Source: Sphingobacteriia bacterium (GTDB lineage: Bacteria > Bacteroidota > Bacteroidia > Bacteroidales > TTA-H9). Taken from it: a DNA stretch of 36,366 bases. The notes beneath the pieces are model-generated. The model made no database searches. It saw nothing but the letters and a program-made list of their open reading frames with translations, and had not been told where the DNA came from. The position numbers were made by a program, and so were the translations under genes. This document shows positions 17,214 through 28,262 of the stretch, in pieces (position 1 is the stretch's first letter; each line of letters opens with the position of its first letter). Location of the stretch: assembly GCA_021286705.1 (NCBI GenBank), contig JAJTBW010000015.1:1-36366 (forward strand), given 5' to 3'.

Positions 17214-19232
17214 ATGCAGGTAGATGAAATGTTTAATATTCTCATTGTTGATGATCGCCCTGAGAATTTATTGACTCTGGAGAGTATTTTGGATAGTCCG
17301 GAGTTAAATATTATCAAAGCGAATTCTGGAAATGAGGCCTTAGCTCTCATGTGGGAGCATGAGTTTGCTTTGGTATTACTGGATGTTCAAATGCCGGTGA
17401 TGGATGGATTTGAGACGGCAGAGATCATGAGAAGTCGTGAGAAGACCAAAAACATCCCGATCATTTTTATAACAGCGATAAGTAAAGATCGGAGTCATGT
17501 TTTCAGAGGTTATGAAAGCGGAGCTGTAGACTATCTTTATAAGCCGCTTGATATGGATGTACTCCGAAGCAAAATTAAGGCCTTTATAGAGTTCTTTCGG
17601 CATAAGAATGCCCTACAACGTACCACGAGGCAGCTCGAGAAAACTATTAAGGAGTTAGAGAGTGCTAAAAGGACTGCGGAAGAGGCTACCCATGCAAAAA
17701 GTATGTTTTTGGCAACGATGAGTCATGAGATTCGAACTCCGTTGAATGGAATTATTGGAATGTCAGATCTGCTTTTGGCAGAGACTGAGTCGGCTGAACA
17801 GAGTGAAAAGGTAAAAGCAATAAAAGACTCGGGAGAATCATTACTGGAGATTATAAATGACATTTTGGATGTCTCAAAGATTGAGGCAGACAGGATGGAG
17901 ATTGAACATATACCCTTTTCACTTCAGGAGCTAAGTAGTAAGATTGCAAAGATGATTGCAGTAAAGGCCGGTGAGAAGAATCTAGCTCTTCAATTTGAGT
18001 TAGCGCCTGATCTTCCGGATGAGGTTGTTGGTGACCCGTTGAGAATTCGTCAGGTTTTATTGAATTTACTCAGCAATGCAATTAAGTTTACTTCAAAAGG
18101 AACTATACAGCTTACTATTCATTTAATCCGTAGAGAAGGTGAGAGAGCTTTGATTGAGTTTGCTGTTGTTGATCAGGGAATCGGAATATCCCCTGACCAG
18201 ATAGGTCGACTTTTTCAGACTTTTCAGCAGGCTGATCATACGATTTCAAGAAAATTCGGTGGAACCGGGTTGGGGCTTTTTATATCTCAGCGATTGGTGA
18301 GTATGATGGGCGGACAGATAGAGGTAAGTAGTAAGCTTAACCAAGGAAGTCGGTTCTCTTTTGTTCTCGAAATGGAGGCTCAGAAAGAGGCAGAAAAACA
18401 GGGAGAGATGGCAAAGGGTCTGTTGCTTTCGGATACCCCATTCTATGTTCTTGACACAGATGAAAAGCGTGCTGATCACTTTATAGATATCGTCAATTAT
18501 TGGGGGTTTAAAGGATCTAAGATTCTGCAACAAGGGGCCGAATTGACACTCTCTAAATTGCCCGCAGACAGCAAATGTTTCTTTATCATTGATTGGGACA
18601 CCCTTAAAACCGATGCTTTTAGGTATGCTCATTTTATAAGATTAACTGCCGGAAACCATGCTACAATTTTATTGGCTGGTTATTCAAATACCGCAGTGAA
18701 TCACCCCGAATATTCCCTATTGCCGATCAATGGTTTCATTCACAGACCTATTGTCGCTCTGGATTTAAGACAGATGTTAACAAGTCTGTTAGATAATCAT
18801 AAATCAAACCTGAGTCAGGGCAATTATAAACCGGAGGATAGTGAATCTTTAGTCATACTTTTAGCAGAGGATCAAATTATTAATCGAAAGATTGCATCTG
18901 GTCTGTTAGTGAGGAAAAAGTATAAGGTACTCGAAGCCGAGAATGGTGTAGAGGCAGTTTCTCTATTTAAGGAACATCATCCGGATTTGATTTTAATGGA
19001 CGTTCAGATGCCGGAGATGGATGGATATGAAGCAACGAGGCAGATAAGAGCCATTGAGGCAAAAGTAGGTGGCCATACCCCAATTATTGCTATGACAGCT
19101 TATGCTATGAAGGGTGATGAATTATTATCTTTAGAAGCAGGTATGGATAACCATCTTACAAAACCGTTTAAACCGGAAGAATTCTATCAGAAAATTATTG
19201 AATTGACTACACAATACCCTATCAGAAAATGA
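17214..19232 (+). CDS. Hybrid histidine kinase, REC-HisKA-HATPase-REC
   Basis: This soluble hybrid kinase of about 672 residues has no membrane segment. The N-terminal receiver is at 6-125 (D57 in [13 protein letters not shown]). A coiled-coil linker (about 130-160), HisKA with H171 ([11 protein letters not shown]) and HATPase_c (about 275-395; N-box [12 protein letters not shown]-boxes DQGIGIS and GGTGLGL) follow. A stretch at about 410-530 looks like a receiver that lost its aspartate. The C-terminal receiver is at about 545-665 (D596 in [13 protein letters not shown]). ATG 17214 and 17229 are both possible starts, and 17205 would be almost leaderless. It is the first gene of the operon; its stop overlaps the next start (ATGA, 19229-19232). 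An N-terminal receiver suggests it is driven by another kinase, probably one of its neighbours. Confidence 0.92.
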   Translation: MQVDEMFNILIVDDRPENLLTLESILDSPELNIIKANSGNEALALMWEHEFALVLLDVQMPVMDGFETAEIMRSREKTKNIPIIFITAISKDRSHVFRGYESGAVDYLYKPLDMDVLRSKIKAFIEFFRHKNALQRTTRQLEKTIKELESAKRTAEEATHAKSMFLATMSHEIRTPLNGIIGMSDLLLAETESAEQSEKVKAIKDSGESLLEIINDILDVSKIEADRMEIEHIPFSLQELSSKIAKMIAVKAGEKNLALQFELAPDLPDEVVGDPLRIRQVLLNLLSNAIKFTSKGTIQLTIHLIRREGERALIEFAVVDQGIGISPDQIGRLFQTFQQADHTISRKFGGTGLGLFISQRLVSMMGGQIEVSSKLNQGSRFSFVLEMEAQKEAEKQGEMAKGLLLSDTPFYVLDTDEKRADHFIDIVNYWGFKGSKILQQGAELTLSKLPADSKCFFIIDWDTLKTDAFRYAHFIRLTAGNHATILLAGYSNTAVNHPEYSLLPINGFIHRPIVALDLRQMLTSLLDNHKSNLSQGNYKPEDSESLVILLAEDQIINRKIASGLLVRKKYKVLEAENGVEAVSLFKEHHPDLILMDVQMPEMDGYEATRQIRAIEAKVGGHTPIIAMTAYAMKGDELLSLEAGMDNHLTKPFKPEEFYQKIIELTTQYPIRK

Positions 19233-22200
19233 AACTATTAACTCATTTACCAATACGTCAAAAACTCTATCTGATTTCAATCATTTCTGCTCTTGGGTTA
19301 ATCGCCACCGGGCTTGCGGCTAATTATCTATTTAACTCAACGAGAGTAATTAGTTTTATCCTACGTGGTCAAAGAGTACATAATGTATCATACCATGCTG
19401 CTATTTCTCACTACTACAAGTACATGGTCGACAGTGATACTTCAGAAATAAGAAAGGCACAAACCTATCTTAATCGTGCAGAGAATCTGGCTCTGGCATT
19501 TGGAACGGTTGATCAAAAGGCAAACTCATTATCTGATGCAGAGTTCAGAGCCTATTTAATGACCAATTTTGGTTTTGCCTATGACAATAAGGTAAGTGAT
19601 AATGACTTGTTGGCGTCAAGATTAAAGCTATTTCTGAAAATTGAAGGCGAGAGTTTCGTCAATGGTTTGCAGATGGCCCATAAGACCTATGTAATTGCAA
19701 AGGAATTTAGAAAGGATATGGAGGCCTATGTTAAGGCTCCTTCACCTGAACTGAGGGCAAGGATTGACAATCAGGTTAAGCAGATTGAAGACGAGGAGGA
19801 ACGATTTGCAGATACGATGAATACCATCAACGACAATGCACATAATCTGCTGGTCGTGGCTACTGTTCTTATTGTCATCTTAATGCTTATTCTCACTACT
19901 ATTGCCACTTTATTAATCGCCTCTACTATCTCAAAACCTATTGACGAACTGGTAAATCAGTTTAAAAAACTATCTACCGGAGAGATAGCGGAGAACATAG
20001 AAAATAATCGTCGTGATGAGATTGGTACTTTAACTTCAGAAATCAATAAAACTCTGGAGGTTCTACGAAATATTACCAAACAGGCTGAGACGATAGCCAA
20101 CGGGGATTACTCTTCTCGTCTAACTCCCAGATCAGATAAGGATACCATGAGTCTGGCCTTGAATCAAATGACTGAGGCGTTAAAAGAATCGGCCATTGCA
20201 AAAGCCCAGGAGAACTGGCATAAAAATGGAATAGCCTCCATCAATGAAATGATCAGAGGTGATAAAAAGATGGAGATCATTGCAGAACAGACGCTCTCGT
20301 ATCTTATCCAATATCTGGAGGCAAGAATGGGCATGATCTATCTGGTTGAGAATAATAATCTGAAGCTTACCTCAACCTATGCTTATCATGACAGAACCGG
20401 AAACTTCTCCTCTATTAAGATTGGTGAAGGCTTAATAGGACAGGCAGCTAAAGAGGGTACATTAATTGAGTTCTCAGGAATAAAAGAGAATGCCCCGATG
20501 TATAATTCAGGGCTTTACGAAGAGATTCCAAATTACCTGTTGGCTCTGCCAATGAAATTCAATAATGAGGTTAATGGGGTCATTGTTCTTGCCTCAATGG
20601 AGAAGTTTTCAAAGGATAAACGTGAGTTTATAGTTCAGGCTTCCGAGATTATTTCAGTTGCGATCTCTTCAGCAGTTACTCGATTAAAGATTGAAACGCT
20701 GCTTAGTCAGACCCAGGATCAGGCTGAAAAGCTTCAAATGCAGCAAGAGGAGTTGCGTCAATCAAATGAGGAACTGGAAGAACAAACCCGTGCCTTAAAG
20801 GCCTCTGAAGAGACTCTACAGGCTCAACAGGAAGAGTTAAGGGTTACCAATGAAGAGCTGGAAGAGAGATCTAAAGCTCTGGAAAAAGAGCGTGATACCA
20901 TCAAACAAAAGAATGATGAATTAAGCCTAATGCAGGATGAGATAACTAAGAAAGCATCGGCATTGGAGATTGCCTCAAAATATAAATCAGAGTTCCTGGC
21001 GAATATGAGTCATGAACTTAGAACCCCTTTGAATTCTATACTTGTTCTTTCTCAATTACTAACAGAGAATAAAACCCAGAATCTGAATGAGAAGCAGATA
21101 GAGTTCGCTAAAACTATAAATAGTTCGGGGAGTGATCTGTTGGCATTGATAAATGATATTTTAGACTTGTCAAAGGTAGAATCAGGTAAAGTTGATGTTA
21201 TGCATGATCAGATTGCAACATCAGATTTTCTTTCACAGATGGAGACTATATTCTTGCCGCTGGCTCGTCAAAAGAGTATTGATCTGATTGCTGTTGCTTC
21301 AAATGATGCCCCTGCCTATTTTACAAGTGATTTAAAGAGACTGGGGCAGATTATAAAGAATCTGCTAAGTAATGCTATCAAGTTTACCAGTAAAGGTGAA
21401 GTACGGCTTACTGTTAAGAGTGCTCCATCAGGTGTGAAGTTTCAGAATACCCTTTTAAATAGTGGCGAGGTTATTGCTATTGAGGTTAAAGATACCGGGA
21501 TTGGTATCCCTACTGAAAAGCACGATTTGATATTTGAGGCTTTCCAACAAGTTGACGGAACAACAAGCAGGAAGTATGGAGGGACAGGATTAGGCTTGAC
21601 AATCTCAAGATCGTTTGCTGCTTTATTACATGGCGAGATACATCTTGAGAGCAAAGAGGGAGCAGGTAGTACTTTCACCCTATACATACCTAAATCAATT
21701 GATGAATCAATGACGGATGAGGTAATATCATCGCCATTTGAGCTTCCTAAAAGTGATTCGTTATTTAAAAATAGAACTAGGGAATCAGAGAAACCAGCCG
21801 GCCAAGAGATTAGTAAAGCAATAGGATCAGCCGCTACTGCTGGAGACCTATCTGAAAATGGTGGTCCACTCCTGTTAATAATTGAGGATGATTTGCAATT
21901 TGCTAAGGTAGTTTGCGGGTTAGCTAAAGAAAAAGGATTTAGGTGCTTGCATGCCTCTGATGGTGAAACAGGATTGCACTATGCCGATTTTCATCATCCC
22001 GATGCAATCATATTGGATGTTGGTTTGCCGGGAATAGATGGTATTGAAGTGTTAAAGCGACTTAAACAGAGTGCAGAGACGAGATCAATCCCGGTGCATA
22101 TCATGACAGCCAGAGACGAGAGTCTTGATACCCTTAAAATGGGTGCAATAGGGATATTGACGAAACCCGTTGAACCACAAAAGTTAGAGGGGGCATTCCT

Positions 22201-23044
22201 GAGAATTGAGGATATGATTTCTCGTAAGGTAAAGAAGCTCTTGATAGTTGAAGATGACGAGGGGATGCGAACCAGCATTAAAGCGTTGGTCGGGTCGACT
22301 GACATCGATATTAAAACAATAGATGAAGGTAATAAAGCCTTTGAATTGATAAGTCAGGAGATCTTTGACTGCATAATCCTTGATTTGGGTTTAAAAGGGA
22401 TGTCAGGCTTTGAACTTTTAGAGAAGATAAGACATAACGACAATGCCAGACATATCCCCGTTATAATATACACTGGGAAAGACCTCACAAGGGCTGAAGA
22501 GGAGCGGCTACAACGATTTGCTGATAGTATCATAATCAAAGGGGCTAAATCGCCTGATAGATTATTAGCTGAGACTACCCTCTTTTTACATAAGATGCAG
22601 AAGAGTCTTAAGATGATGACTGAGGACAATATGCTTACCGACAAGGACGAAGTGCTCAAAGACAAAAAGATATTGATTGTTGATGATGACATGCGGAATG
22701 TCTTTGCTCTGTCAAGCGTTCTTGAAGAGAAGGGACTTTTAATTACTGTAGCCAGAAATGGCAGGGAAGGGATAAACAAACTCAGTGGCAATAAAGATAT
22801 CCAGCTTGTTTTGATGGATATCATGATGCCGGAGATGGATGGCTATGAGGCCATGACTGAGATTCGTAAAAGGCCTGAATGGGCACGATTGCCTATTATA
22901 GCTTTGACTGCCAAAGCAATGAAAGAGGATCGTGACAAATGTATAGCTGCAGGTGCTAATGATTATTTGACAAAACCGGTGGATACTTCACGACTTTTGT
23001 CATTATTACGTGTTTGGCTTTATAACTCACCTCAAAAAGGCTAA
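19229..23044 (+). CDS. Transmembrane hybrid kinase: HAMP-GAF-coiled coil-HK-3xREC
   Basis: The 1271-residue inner-membrane kinase has TM1 at about 13-33, a helical periplasmic domain (about 34-205), TM2 at about 206-232, HAMP (about 233-290, with a second HAMP-like segment to about 318), and a GAF-like domain (about 345-485). A long Glu/Gln-rich coiled coil follows at about 490-575. HisKA has H595 ([11 protein letters not shown]), followed by HATPase_c. Three receivers carry D930, D1052 and D1197. The coiled coil repeats QQEELRxxNEELEEQ about twice, a feature of kinases encoded with CheR/CheB. It overlaps the preceding gene by 4 bp and abuts the next. It is the only membrane sensor of the operon and so the likely signal input; the glutamate-rich coil is a candidate methylation target (inference). 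Confidence 0.93.
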   Translation: MKLLTHLPIRQKLYLISIISALGLIATGLAANYLFNSTRVISFILRGQRVHNVSYHAAISHYYKYMVDSDTSEIRKAQTYLNRAENLALAFGTVDQKANSLSDAEFRAYLMTNFGFAYDNKVSDNDLLASRLKLFLKIEGESFVNGLQMAHKTYVIAKEFRKDMEAYVKAPSPELRARIDNQVKQIEDEEERFADTMNTINDNAHNLLVVATVLIVILMLILTTIATLLIASTISKPIDELVNQFKKLSTGEIAENIENNRRDEIGTLTSEINKTLEVLRNITKQAETIANGDYSSRLTPRSDKDTMSLALNQMTEALKESAIAKAQENWHKNGIASINEMIRGDKKMEIIAEQTLSYLIQYLEARMGMIYLVENNNLKLTSTYAYHDRTGNFSSIKIGEGLIGQAAKEGTLIEFSGIKENAPMYNSGLYEEIPNYLLALPMKFNNEVNGVIVLASMEKFSKDKREFIVQASEIISVAISSAVTRLKIETLLSQTQDQAEKLQMQQEELRQSNEELEEQTRALKASEETLQAQQEELRVTNEELEERSKALEKERDTIKQKNDELSLMQDEITKKASALEIASKYKSEFLANMSHELRTPLNSILVLSQLLTENKTQNLNEKQIEFAKTINSSGSDLLALINDILDLSKVESGKVDVMHDQIATSDFLSQMETIFLPLARQKSIDLIAVASNDAPAYFTSDLKRLGQIIKNLLSNAIKFTSKGEVRLTVKSAPSGVKFQNTLLNSGEVIAIEVKDTGIGIPTEKHDLIFEAFQQVDGTTSRKYGGTGLGLTISRSFAALLHGEIHLESKEGAGSTFTLYIPKSIDESMTDEVISSPFELPKSDSLFKNRTRESEKPAGQEISKAIGSAATAGDLSENGGPLLLIIEDDLQFAKVVCGLAKEKGFRCLHASDGETGLHYADFHHPDAIILDVGLPGIDGIEVLKRLKQSAETRSIPVHIMTARDESLDTLKMGAIGILTKPVEPQKLEGAFLRIEDMISRKVKKLLIVEDDEGMRTSIKALVGSTDIDIKTIDEGNKAFELISQEIFDCIILDLGLKGMSGFELLEKIRHNDNARHIPVIIYTGKDLTRAEEERLQRFADSIIIKGAKSPDRLLAETTLFLHKMQKSLKMMTEDNMLTDKDEVLKDKKILIVDDDMRNVFALSSVLEEKGLLITVARNGREGINKLSGNKDIQLVLMDIMMPEMDGYEAMTEIRKRPEWARLPIIALTAKAMKEDRDKCIAAGANDYLTKPVDTSRLLSLLRVWLYNSPQKG

Positions 23045-23047
23045 GTG

Positions 23048-24676
23048 ATGAATAGCAGACCGAAAGTCTTACTTGTTGACGATATTGAGCAAAATCTGAT
23101 AACCCTTGAGGCTATACTGAGTGATTTTGAGATCACCTTTATGAAAGCACTTTCGGGTAATGAAGCGCTCTCTTTGGCTTTAGAGCATGATTTTGCATTA
23201 GCAATTATCGATATTCAGATGCCGGAGATGGACGGTTATGAGACGGTTAAATTGATGAGGCAGGTTAAGAGAACACGAAATCTACCAATCATTTATGTCT
23301 CTGCAATTTATAAGGAAGAGTTTCATGTAATTAAAGGCATAGAGACTGGTGCCGTTGATTTTATTGTTAAGCCGATTATACCTGAAATACTAAGAGGTAA
23401 AGTCAGAGTGTTTCTGGAGCTTTATCTCTATAGAGTTCATCTTGAGAAGTTGGTTAGCAATCGTACAGCTCAACTTGAAGAGGCCGTTAAAGAGCTTCAA
23501 GCTGAGAAACAAATAGCGGAGGCTGCTACTCGTTCTAAGTCGTTGTTTCTTGCAAGCATGAGTCATGAAATCAGAACTCCGCTTAATGGAATAATCGGAA
23601 TGATTAGCCTGTTAAAGACAACCACACTTAATACAGAGCAACAGGACATCCTCTCAATAATTAATACATCGGGCGATTTTCTATTAAACATTGTAAATGA
23701 TATCCTGGACTTTTCAAAAATAGAGTCTGGTGAAGTTATCCTTGAAGCTCGTAATCTCAATCTCTATAAACTACTGGAGGATATAATAAAGCTATTCTCT
23801 TTCAAGTCTAGTGAGAAAAGTATCTCGTTGGTTCTTAAGATTGATCCCAAGGTTCCTCAGTTTATTATTGGAGATCAGATCAGAATTAAACAGATTCTGA
23901 CTAATCTGGTAGGTAATGCGATTAAGTTTACCCATCAGGGAATGGTGACCCTTAAAGTTGATCTTTTAGATAATAGCACTGATCGGGTAAATCTCTCTTT
24001 TGCAATATCAGACACGGGTATTGGGATGACCCAAAATGAAATTAAGCAGATATTTACCTACTTTAGACAGGCTGAGATTAGCACCACCAGGAAATATGGT
24101 GGTTCGGGATTGGGTCTCGCTATCTGTAAGAATCTATGTGCCTTAATGGGGGGGAGTATAAGAGTAGAAAGTACTCCAAATGTTGGATCTACATTCTTTG
24201 TCAGCTTGCCATTTGACATAGGGGAGGTTATTAAGGAAGTAGATACCTCACAAGCTGCATTGCCTTCAAATTTTGACTTTTCAAGGTTAATAATCCTGTT
24301 AGCTGAAGATAATCTGATTAATCAAAAAGTGGCTAGTATGACCCTTTCAAGAATAGGGTGCCATTATGAGATAGTGAATAATGGGATTGAAGCCGTAGAA
24401 GCCTTTAAGAGATCCAAATGGGATATCATACTTATGGATATTCAGATGCCGGAAATGGATGGGATTGAAGCCACCAGAATTATTAGAGAGGAAGAGAGAA
24501 AGAATAAGGTAGTATCGAGTTTTGTTGCGGCAATGACAGCTGATGCAATGCCAGAAACCCGTGAGAAATGCATGGATGCAGGCATGAATTCGTTCATCTC
24601 AAAGCCTTTTAAACCCACTGACCTTAATGATCTTTTTCTAAGCTATTTATCGCATAAACAACAAAACAACGTTTGA
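23048..24676 (+). CDS. Hybrid histidine kinase, REC-HisKA-HATPase-REC
   Basis: This soluble kinase of about 542 residues has an N-terminal receiver with D55 (LAIIDIQMPEMDG), a coiled-coil linker (about 130-160), and HisKA with H173 ([11 protein letters not shown]). HATPase_c lies at about 275-395 (DTGIGMT, GGSGLGL), and a C-terminal receiver carries D464 (IILMDIQMPEMDG). It resembles the first kinase of the operon but lacks that protein's degenerate middle receiver, so the two are probably old duplicates. The start is ATG 23048, three bases after the previous stop; a GTG at 23045 is directly before it. CheR follows after 10 bp. There is no DNA-binding output domain here or elsewhere in the operon. 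Confidence 0.92.
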   Translation: MNSRPKVLLVDDIEQNLITLEAILSDFEITFMKALSGNEALSLALEHDFALAIIDIQMPEMDGYETVKLMRQVKRTRNLPIIYVSAIYKEEFHVIKGIETGAVDFIVKPIIPEILRGKVRVFLELYLYRVHLEKLVSNRTAQLEEAVKELQAEKQIAEAATRSKSLFLASMSHEIRTPLNGIIGMISLLKTTTLNTEQQDILSIINTSGDFLLNIVNDILDFSKIESGEVILEARNLNLYKLLEDIIKLFSFKSSEKSISLVLKIDPKVPQFIIGDQIRIKQILTNLVGNAIKFTHQGMVTLKVDLLDNSTDRVNLSFAISDTGIGMTQNEIKQIFTYFRQAEISTTRKYGGSGLGLAICKNLCALMGGSIRVESTPNVGSTFFVSLPFDIGEVIKEVDTSQAALPSNFDFSRLIILLAEDNLINQKVASMTLSRIGCHYEIVNNGIEAVEAFKRSKWDIILMDIQMPEMDGIEATRIIREEERKNKVVSSFVAAMTADAMPETREKCMDAGMNSFISKPFKPTDLNDLFLSYLSHKQQNNV

Positions 24677-24686
24677 TTTTTTCAGG

Positions 24687-25547
24687 ATGAATGCACATGA
24701 ACAGAATGAGTTACATACTATAGAAATCAGCCTATTTCTTGAAGGTCTCTTTCGACAACACGGGTATGATTTTAGAAATTATTCGCAGGCTCACATAAAG
24801 CGAAGGCTCCTTCACCGAATGAAGCTTATGGATTTAAAAAGCATTTCTCAGCTACAACATGAGATGCTTTACAATCCAGCGGCACTTCAGCAAATACTTT
24901 ATGATTTAAGCATTAATGTTACTGAAATGTTTCGCGATCCATCTTTTTATCAGACTCTGAGAAAAGAGGTGGTTCCTTTGCTTAAAACATATCCTTTTAT
25001 CAAAATCTGGCATGCCGGATGCTCTACAGGCGAGGAGGTATACTCTATGGCTATTCTCCTCAAAGAGGAGGGCCTATATGATCGCTCACAAATCTATGCT
25101 ACCGATTTCAATCAGAAAGTGCTTAAAACGGCTAAATCGGGGATTTATTCAATCGAACATATACGTGATTATACCCAGAATTATCAGAAGGCAGGGGGTA
25201 GAGAGTCCTTTTCGGCCTATTATGATGCCGATTATAACTCAGTGATAATGGATTCCTCATTGAGGAAAAATGTAGTCTTTGCTGACCATAATCTGGTAAC
25301 TGATGGCGTCTTTGCGGAGATGCATCTGATTATTTGTCGTAATGTCTTGATCTATTTTGATCGACAACTTCAGGATAGGGTAATCCATCTTTTTCTAAGT
25401 AGTCTTGCTCCCGGGGGAGTGCTATGCCTTGGAAATAAAGAGAACATCCAATTCTCGTCATGGGCTAATCATTTTTCTGTAATTAGCCCTAATGAAAAGA
25501 TCTTTAAAAAGCTCTATTCTTCACCTGATTCAATGCAAAATGGTTGA
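24687..25547 (+). CDS. CheR-type protein-glutamate methyltransferase
   Basis: The 286-residue protein has the CheR layout: an N-terminal helical domain (about 10-75) with the basic RHxxR-like surface, NVTEMFRDP at 78-86, and the SAM-binding motif WHAGCSTGEEVYS at 108-120. IYATDFNQKVL (about 137-147) and LIICRNVLIYFD (about 214-225) are also present. It transfers methyl groups from SAM to glutamates of receptor coiled coils in chemotaxis systems. No TPR or pentapeptide-tethering tail is present. No MCP, CheA or CheW gene occurs in the window, so the substrate is unknown; the adjacent kinase coiled coil is a candidate. Its end overlaps the start of cheB by 8 bp. Confidence 0.92.
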   Translation: MNAHEQNELHTIEISLFLEGLFRQHGYDFRNYSQAHIKRRLLHRMKLMDLKSISQLQHEMLYNPAALQQILYDLSINVTEMFRDPSFYQTLRKEVVPLLKTYPFIKIWHAGCSTGEEVYSMAILLKEEGLYDRSQIYATDFNQKVLKTAKSGIYSIEHIRDYTQNYQKAGGRESFSAYYDADYNSVIMDSSLRKNVVFADHNLVTDGVFAEMHLIICRNVLIYFDRQLQDRVIHLFLSSLAPGGVLCLGNKENIQFSSWANHFSVISPNEKIFKKLYSSPDSMQNG

Positions 25548-26133
25548 TCTGTACGCTTCTTTAAGGATGAATGAGCCAGCTCAGGCAATAGCTATTGGTT
25601 CCTCCGCAGGTGGAATAGATGCATTAAGTCAGATTATAAAAAGTTTAAATCCTTCTTTTCAACTACCGATTTTCATAACTCAGCACATTGGAGCCAATTC
25701 TGAAAACTATCTGGTTCATCATCTAGATAAACTGACTCACCTAAGGGTTAAAGAGGCCACTGACAAAGAGCAAATCTGTCAGGGTACAGTTTACCTTGCT
25801 CCGCCTAATTATCACCTCCTAATTGAAGAGGATTTCTCAATTACTCTGACTGTTGATGAGAAGGTTAGTTATGCTCGCCCCTCCATTGATGTTATGTTTG
25901 AGACAGCCGCCAGAGCTTATCAGCAGCGCTTGGTAGCTGTCATTCTGACGGGAGCTAATAATGATGGTACCGCTGGTGCGGCAGTTGTTAAAGAGTTTGG
26001 CGGTAAAATAATAGCACAAGACCCTGCATCAGCCTATATTGCGACAATGCCTCAATCGGTAATTACTAATGTTGGTGCTGATTTGGTTGGTAATTTGATT
26101 GAAATAGCCGAGGCAATTAATCTATTAGGCTAA
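25540..26133 (+). CDS. CheB-type methylesterase, no receiver domain
   Basis: The 197-residue protein contains only the CheB catalytic domain. The triad is visible: S22 in IGSSAGG, H49 in FITQHIG, and D142 in LTGANNDGTAG. Classical CheB has an N-terminal receiver that controls the esterase; here it is missing, so regulation must come from elsewhere. It should remove methyl groups added by the upstream CheR, and may deamidate Gln. The start at 25540 (ATGGTTGA) overlaps the cheR stop; ATG 25567 is an alternative closer to the conserved domain. A start at 25492 would lie well inside cheR and is unlikely. It is the last gene of the operon, converging with dnaG. Confidence 0.92.
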   Translation: MVDLYASLRMNEPAQAIAIGSSAGGIDALSQIIKSLNPSFQLPIFITQHIGANSENYLVHHLDKLTHLRVKEATDKEQICQGTVYLAPPNYHLLIEEDFSITLTVDEKVSYARPSIDVMFETAARAYQQRLVAVILTGANNDGTAGAAVVKEFGGKIIAQDPASAYIATMPQSVITNVGADLVGNLIEIAEAINLLG

Positions 26134-26205
26134 GGGTTGTTAAGCCGCGAAATACTGGTTTTCTCCCAAAATGAGAGATATTGTCAAATAGAGAAAGCTA
26201 TTTCT

Positions 26206-28161
26206 TTACTGATCCGAGAGCCCCAGCATTTGTTTAAGTTCATCTATTGCCTGAGTGTATTTACTTAACTGATTTAGAATAATCTCTTGATTAACATTAT
26301 CTTTTTCCTCTTCTAGTTGCTTTAGATGATCGTCTCTGCCTTCCTGGAATTTCCGTAATCTCAGTTTGAGTAATGAAGGATGAACCAATTTGTTTGGGTC
26401 GTCGTACTCACGGGAGGTATATATTCCCTTTTCGCTTTCCCATAAGGGGCTTATCTCGTAGAAATTCCCGACAAATTCAGCAGCTAATGAGTTAATTTCA
26501 GGGTCTTGATGGTTAACAAAGTGGGATTCGGAAAGAATCAGGTTGCCCTCTTCCAGTGCATTTTTAATGAGCGTATAGATATTCTGGTAGAGGGATACTT
26601 TGAAGACATAATCCTCTGAAGTGAGGTCGTTTATGATCTCTTTTGCAGCAGGGATTCTAATGGGGTTATTATTAGCATCGATTTCATAATCAGACTGAAC
26701 TAACAGATTGCCATATAGGATGAGAATTCTGATAATGTTCTTTTCATGTTCAGCCAGCCTGTCAACTATGGGCTGATTATCAATTTTAGATTTCTCGGGA
26801 ATTGTCAGAGAGTCGATAGCTTCGGGCTGTTCCTCTTCTCTCTGATCAATCTTAGCTAGTTTCTGTTTGAGTAGTTTTGACAACTCTCTAAAAAGAACCG
26901 CTTCGTCAAAGTCCATCAGTACGGAGCACTCTCTGATATATTCAGTTCGGATGATTGTATCAGGGACAAGGGCAATCGAAGTCAATATCTCGCGTATAAG
27001 GCCCGCTCTCTTGATGGGGTCTCCTTTGGCATCCTCAAGCAGTAAAGTGGTCTTAAAATTGATAAAATCGCGTGAATTTTGCTTTATAAACGTGACTACC
27101 TCATCCGGATGGTGCTTTCTTGCAAATGAATCGGGGTCATCATTGTCAGGGAATAGTAAGATACGAACGTTCATTCCTTCAGAAAGAATCATATCTATTC
27201 CTCTGAAGGAGGCTTTTATCCCTGCGGGGTCTCCATCGTACAGTATTGTAATGTTTAAAGTAAATCTTTTGATTAGCCTAATCTGTTCTGTTGTCAGCGA
27301 GGTTCCTGATGAGGCAACAACATTTTGGATTCCGGCTTGATGAAGAGAAATTACATCGGTATAACCCTCTACTAAAAGACAGTTATCGGCATCGCCTATT
27401 GCTTTTCTGCTTTGATAAAGACCGTAGAGAATACGACTTTTATGGTAAATCTCTGATTCCGGTGAGTTCAGATATTTTGCGATGGTCTTATCGCTGGTTA
27501 GAATTCTTGCACCAAAGCCTACGATTCTTCCAGAAACATTATGAATGGGAAAAATGACGCGCCCCTTGAAGCGATCAAAATATCTATCCTCTCGTACAAC
27601 TGAGAGTCCTGAACTCTCAAGAAATTCTAGTTTATAACCGTTATTTATAGCATGCTTACTGAAGGCATCCCTACGATCGGGAGAGAATCCCAGGTTGAAT
27701 TTCTTAATAGTCTCGGGTCTAAATTCGCGATCGTTAAAGTAACTCAATCCGATAGCTCTTCCTTCATCGGTATTCCAGAGTTGGTCTTCAAACCATTTAG
27801 TAGCAAAGCTGGTAACAGCAAAAAGACTCTCCCTTGCATCAATAGCTGCACTCTCCTCTTCAGTAGGGATCTGTTCCTCAATTTCTATCTTATACTTAGC
27901 GGCAACAAATTTGACTGCGTCAGGATAGGTAAGATGTTCATGTTCCATGACGAAGCCAAAGACATTACCCGATTTCCCACAGCCAAAGCATTTGAAAATA
28001 CCTTTTGAGGCTGAAACCGAGAAAGAAGGAGTTTTCTCGTTGTGAAAAGGGCAGTTACCGATAAAATTACTTCCTCTTTTTTTTAGAGTCAGGAAATCAC
28101 CAATAACTTCTTCAATTCGCGCTGTTTCAAGTACTTTCTCTATGGTTTCCGGTCTAATCAT
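26206..28161 (-). CDS. dnaG: DNA primase
   Basis: The 651-residue replication primase makes RNA primers on the lagging strand with DnaB. The N-terminal CHC2 zinc finger is C37-P-F-H40 and C58-F-G-C61. The catalytic core follows with the toprim glutamate E265 in LLVEGYTDV and ILYDGDPAGI for metal-binding aspartates. The C-terminal third (about 430-651) is the divergent helicase-binding region. Length is normal for Bacteroidota. It is preceded by the PPIase gene on the same strand but separated from it by a terminator; converges with cheB. The core rpoD and rpsU partners of the classical macromolecular synthesis operon are absent. Confidence 0.96.
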   Translation of the reverse strand: MIRPETIEKVLETARIEEVIGDFLTLKKRGSNFIGNCPFHNEKTPSFSVSASKGIFKCFGCGKSGNVFGFVMEHEHLTYPDAVKFVAAKYKIEIEEQIPTEEESAAIDARESLFAVTSFATKWFEDQLWNTDEGRAIGLSYFNDREFRPETIKKFNLGFSPDRRDAFSKHAINNGYKLEFLESSGLSVVREDRYFDRFKGRVIFPIHNVSGRIVGFGARILTSDKTIAKYLNSPESEIYHKSRILYGLYQSRKAIGDADNCLLVEGYTDVISLHQAGIQNVVASSGTSLTTEQIRLIKRFTLNITILYDGDPAGIKASFRGIDMILSEGMNVRILLFPDNDDPDSFARKHHPDEVVTFIKQNSRDFINFKTTLLLEDAKGDPIKRAGLIREILTSIALVPDTIIRTEYIRECSVLMDFDEAVLFRELSKLLKQKLAKIDQREEEQPEAIDSLTIPEKSKIDNQPIVDRLAEHEKNIIRILILYGNLLVQSDYEIDANNNPIRIPAAKEIINDLTSEDYVFKVSLYQNIYTLIKNALEEGNLILSESHFVNHQDPEINSLAAEFVGNFYEISPLWESEKGIYTSREYDDPNKLVHPSLLKLRLRKFQEGRDDHLKQLEEEKDNVNQEIILNQLSKYTQAIDELKQMLGLSDQ

Positions 28162-28188
28162 AAAGCATTGAATGTAAAGCTAAGGTAT

Positions 28189-28226
28189 AAAAAAAGAAGA
28201 AGGCTGCCTCAATAAGACAGCCTTCC
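28189..28226 (-). terminator. Terminator of the PPIase gene
   Basis: On the minus strand AAGGCTG and CAGCCTT pair around an 11-nt loop, followed by CTTCTTTTTTT. It lies between the stop at 28263 and the dnaG start. Confidence 0.85.
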
Positions 28227-28262
28227 AAATATTAGGAGATCCTCGATAGACTAGGTAATATC

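Noticed and set aside
26134..26205. Terminator between cheB and dnaG
   Set aside because: Only short stems (such as a 6-bp AAATAG/CTATTT) without a T-run are seen; too weak to call.
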